Assembly (NCBI GenBank): GCA_023389175.1
Contig: JAEWEW010000368.1
Span: 1 to 7,607 of the forward strand
Length of the DNA: 7,607 nt
Source of the DNA: Pseudomonadota bacterium
GTDB taxonomy: Bacteria > Pseudomonadota > Gammaproteobacteria > Burkholderiales > Burkholderiaceae_E
Reading direction: 5' to 3'
Below the pieces are notes generated by a model. It was not told where the DNA came from and made no database searches. It was given only the letters and a program-made list of their open reading frames with translations. How positions within the stretch are numbered: position 1 is the stretch's first letter; each line of letters begins with the position of its first letter. This document shows positions 6,044 to 7,607 of the stretch, in pieces. The position numbers were made by a program, and so were the translations under genes.

Positions 6044-6469
6044 ATGGCCGTCGAAAGAACCCTGTCGATCATCAAGCCGGACGCCGTCGGCAAGAACGTG
6101 ATCGGCCAGATCATAGCCCGCTTCGAAGGCGCCGGGCTGAAGGTCGTGGCCGCCCGCCTGATGCAGCTTTCCACCGCCGACGCCGAGGCGTTCTACGCGG
6201 TCCACAAGCAGCGGCCCTTCTTCCGCGACCTGGTTTCCTTCATGATCTCCGGGCCGGTGTTCGTCCAGGTGCTGGAAGGCGAGAACGCCATCGCGAAGAA
6301 CCGGGAGCTGATGGGCGCCACCGATCCGAAGAAGGCGGACAAGGGCACCATCCGGGCCGATTTCGCCGACAGCATCGACGCGAACGCGGTCCACGGCTCC
6401 GACGGCCCGGAAACGGCAGCCGCCGAAATTGCCTTCTTCTTCCCGTCGATGCAGATCCACAGCCGCTGA
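6044..6469 (+). CDS. ndk: Nucleoside diphosphate kinase
   Basis: A 141-residue cytoplasmic enzyme that transfers the gamma phosphate of ATP to nucleoside diphosphates through a phosphohistidine, balancing NTP and dNTP pools. The N-terminus ERTLSIIKPDAVGKNVIG carries K11. The catalytic histidine is H117 in NAVHGSDGPETA, the family signature. FMISGPVFVQVLEG and RELMGATDPKKADKGTIR are also typical. The length matches the bacterial family (about 140-143). ATG 6044 has GGAG six bases upstream and a clear promoter. A longer in-frame extension to 5816 is open but lacks conservation and would overlap the promoter. rlmN follows on the same strand, the usual proteobacterial neighbour. Confidence 0.97.
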   Translation: MAVERTLSIIKPDAVGKNVIGQIIARFEGAGLKVVAARLMQLSTADAEAFYAVHKQRPFFRDLVSFMISGPVFVQVLEGENAIAKNRELMGATDPKKADKGTIRADFADSIDANAVHGSDGPETAAAEIAFFFPSMQIHSR

Positions 6470-6476
6470 ATCGCCC

Positions 6477-6495
6477 GCTCCCCATGGCGGGGAGC
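6477..6495 (+). other. Hairpin between ndk and rlmN
   Basis: A perfect 7-bp stem GCTCCCC/GGGGAGC with loop ATGGC starts 8 bp after the ndk stop. No T-run follows, so complete termination is unlikely. It more likely sets the ratio of ndk to rlmN mRNA by partial stop or 3'-end protection. No promoter is evident in the 67-bp gap. Confidence 0.5.
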
Positions 6496-6536
6496 GTAGC
6501 GGGGCAGGGCGCAGCCCGGGCAGGTCGCCTACGCCG

Positions 6537-7607
6537 ATGCCAGCTACCTCTACGATGAACCCCGCGCCGCTGCGCGCGGAGTCTTCCCCCGCCCCGAACC
6601 TGGCGGGCGGCATCGCCGTGTCCGCCCGGCAGCCGATCGATCTGCTCGGCCTCGACCGTGCCGGCCTGCTCGCGCTCTGCGCCTCGCTCGGCGAGAAGCC
6701 GTTTCGTGCCCTGCAACTGATGCGTTGGGTGCACCAGCGCGGCGAGGACGACTGGGCGGCGATGACGGATCTCGCGCGCAGCTTCCGCGAGCGGCTGGCC
6801 GGCCTCGCCACGATCGCCGGGCCGCGGATTGCCGAGGATCACGTCGCCTCCGACGCCACCCGCAAGTGGCTCTTCGACGTGGGCGCCGGCAACGCGGTGG
6901 AAGCGGTGTTCATCCCGGAGGCCCGCCGCGGCACCCTCTGCATCTCCACCCAGGCCGGCTGCGCGGTGAACTGCCGCTTCTGCTCCACCGGCAAGCAGGG
7001 CTTCTCCCGCAATCTCGGCACCGCGGAGATCGTCGGGCAGGTCTGGCTCGCGAACCGGCTGCTCTCGCAGCCGGGCGCGGTGACCCGCTGGCGCGGCCCG
7101 CTCGCCGAGGAGGCGGAAGAGACCGCGGACGACGCCGTCCCCGGGGTTGCCAACCGGCCGGTGAGCAACGTGGTGTTCATGGGCATGGGCGAGCCGCTGC
7201 TCAACTACGACGCCCTGGTGCCGGCGCTGCGCCTGCTGCTCGATGACCATGCCTACGGCCTCTCCCGGCGCCGGGTGACCGTCTCGACTTCCGGGGTGGT
7301 GCCGATGATGGACCGGCTTGGCGCGGAATGCCCGGTGGCGCTCGCTGTGTCGCTGCACGCGCCCAACGACGCCCTGCGCGACGAGCTGGTGCCGCTCAAC
7401 CGGAAGTACCCGCTGGCGGAGCTGATGGCTGCCTGCCGCCGCTACCTTGCCGTGGCGCCGCGGGACTTCATCACCTTCGAATACGTGATGCTGCGCGAGG
7501 TCAACGACACGATCGCGCATGCGCGGGAGCTGGTCGCGCTGGTACGGGACGTGCCGTGCAAGCTGAACCTGATTCCGTTCAATCCGTTCCCGCAGTCCGG
7601 CCTGGTC
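6537..7607 (+). CDS. rlmN: 23S rRNA (adenine(2503)-C(2))-methyltransferase RlmN, 3'-truncated by the window edge
   Basis: A radical-SAM enzyme that methylates C2 of A2503 in 23S rRNA, and A37 of some tRNAs in E. coli. The frame is open to the right edge (357 codons seen). The N-terminal part contains LGEKPFRALQLMRW. TLCIST holds the Cys equivalent to E. coli C118 (residue 135). The 4Fe-4S motif is CAVNCRFC at 142-149 (C142, C146, C149). FMGMGEPLLNYD, RRVTVSTSGVVP, SLHAPNDALRDELVP and KLNLIPFNPFP follow. The methyl-carrying C-terminal Cys (C355 in E. coli) lies beyond the window. Between the radical-SAM motif and GMGEP, about 20 residues more than in E. coli are present (about 7068-7160), rich in Glu, Asp and Ala. 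The start is uncertain: ATG 6537 has a weak AGGT about 11 bases upstream, and ATG 6555 has none. Confidence 0.95.
   Translation, partial: MPATSTMNPAPLRAESSPAPNLAGGIAVSARQPIDLLGLDRAGLLALCASLGEKPFRALQLMRWVHQRGEDDWAAMTDLARSFRERLAGLATIAGPRIAEDHVASDATRKWLFDVGAGNAVEAVFIPEARRGTLCISTQAGCAVNCRFCSTGKQGFSRNLGTAEIVGQVWLANRLLSQPGAVTRWRGPLAEEAEETADDAVPGVANRPVSNVVFMGMGEPLLNYDALVPALRLLLDDHAYGLSRRRVTVSTSGVVPMMDRLGAECPVALAVSLHAPNDALRDELVPLNRKYPLAELMAACRRYLAVAPRDFITFEYVMLREVNDTIAHARELVALVRDVPCKLNLIPFNPFPQSGLV

Noticed and set aside
6240..7520. A 426-codon frame on the - strand opposite ndk and rlmN
   Set aside because: It spans two secure genes and their intergenic hairpin, and shows only biased composition.

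Overview
The window is GC-rich (about two thirds G+C by eye), densely coding bacterial chromosome. The gene content and order (nlpD-type LytM factor, PolB-type exonuclease, rlmD, Bax-inhibitor-1/YccA protein, ndk, rlmN) suggest a proteobacterium. I would guess a betaproteobacterium near Rhodocyclales, or a GC-rich gammaproteobacterium. This is inference from family knowledge and gene order, because no rRNA gene is present.

Left block (about 1-3034, + strand). This is a tight housekeeping run. It starts with the 3' part of an nlpD-like cell-division gene that enters from the left edge. A 3'-5' exonuclease gene overlaps it by ATGA, and rlmD (23S rRNA m5U1939 methyltransferase, 4Fe-4S type) follows 45 bp later.

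Middle block (about 3212-5002, + strand). This looks like a wrecked arsenic-resistance operon inserted between housekeeping genes. Reading across frames shows an internally deleted arsR (start-like end, then a Cys-rich C-terminus in another frame) and a 38-codon stub that starts like ArsI/CadI. Next comes one intact gene for an ATP-grasp ligase resembling the glutathionylspermidine-synthase type. Last is a 29-codon stub of arsA that breaks inside the P-loop. The ligase is the only intact gene of the group. An imperfect 14-bp direct repeat lies at the two ends of the block.

Right block (about 5028-7607). A Bax-inhibitor-1/YccA-type membrane protein lies on the - strand with a clear intrinsic terminator. 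It is divergent from ndk, which has an extended -10 promoter. rlmN follows ndk, separated by a hairpin, and runs off the right edge. ndk-rlmN is a familiar proteobacterial pairing.

The housekeeping genes serve envelope division (NlpD-like), nucleic-acid processing (exonuclease), rRNA/tRNA modification (RlmD, RlmN), nucleotide balance (Ndk) and membrane homeostasis (BI-1). The accessory block is the part worth a second look.
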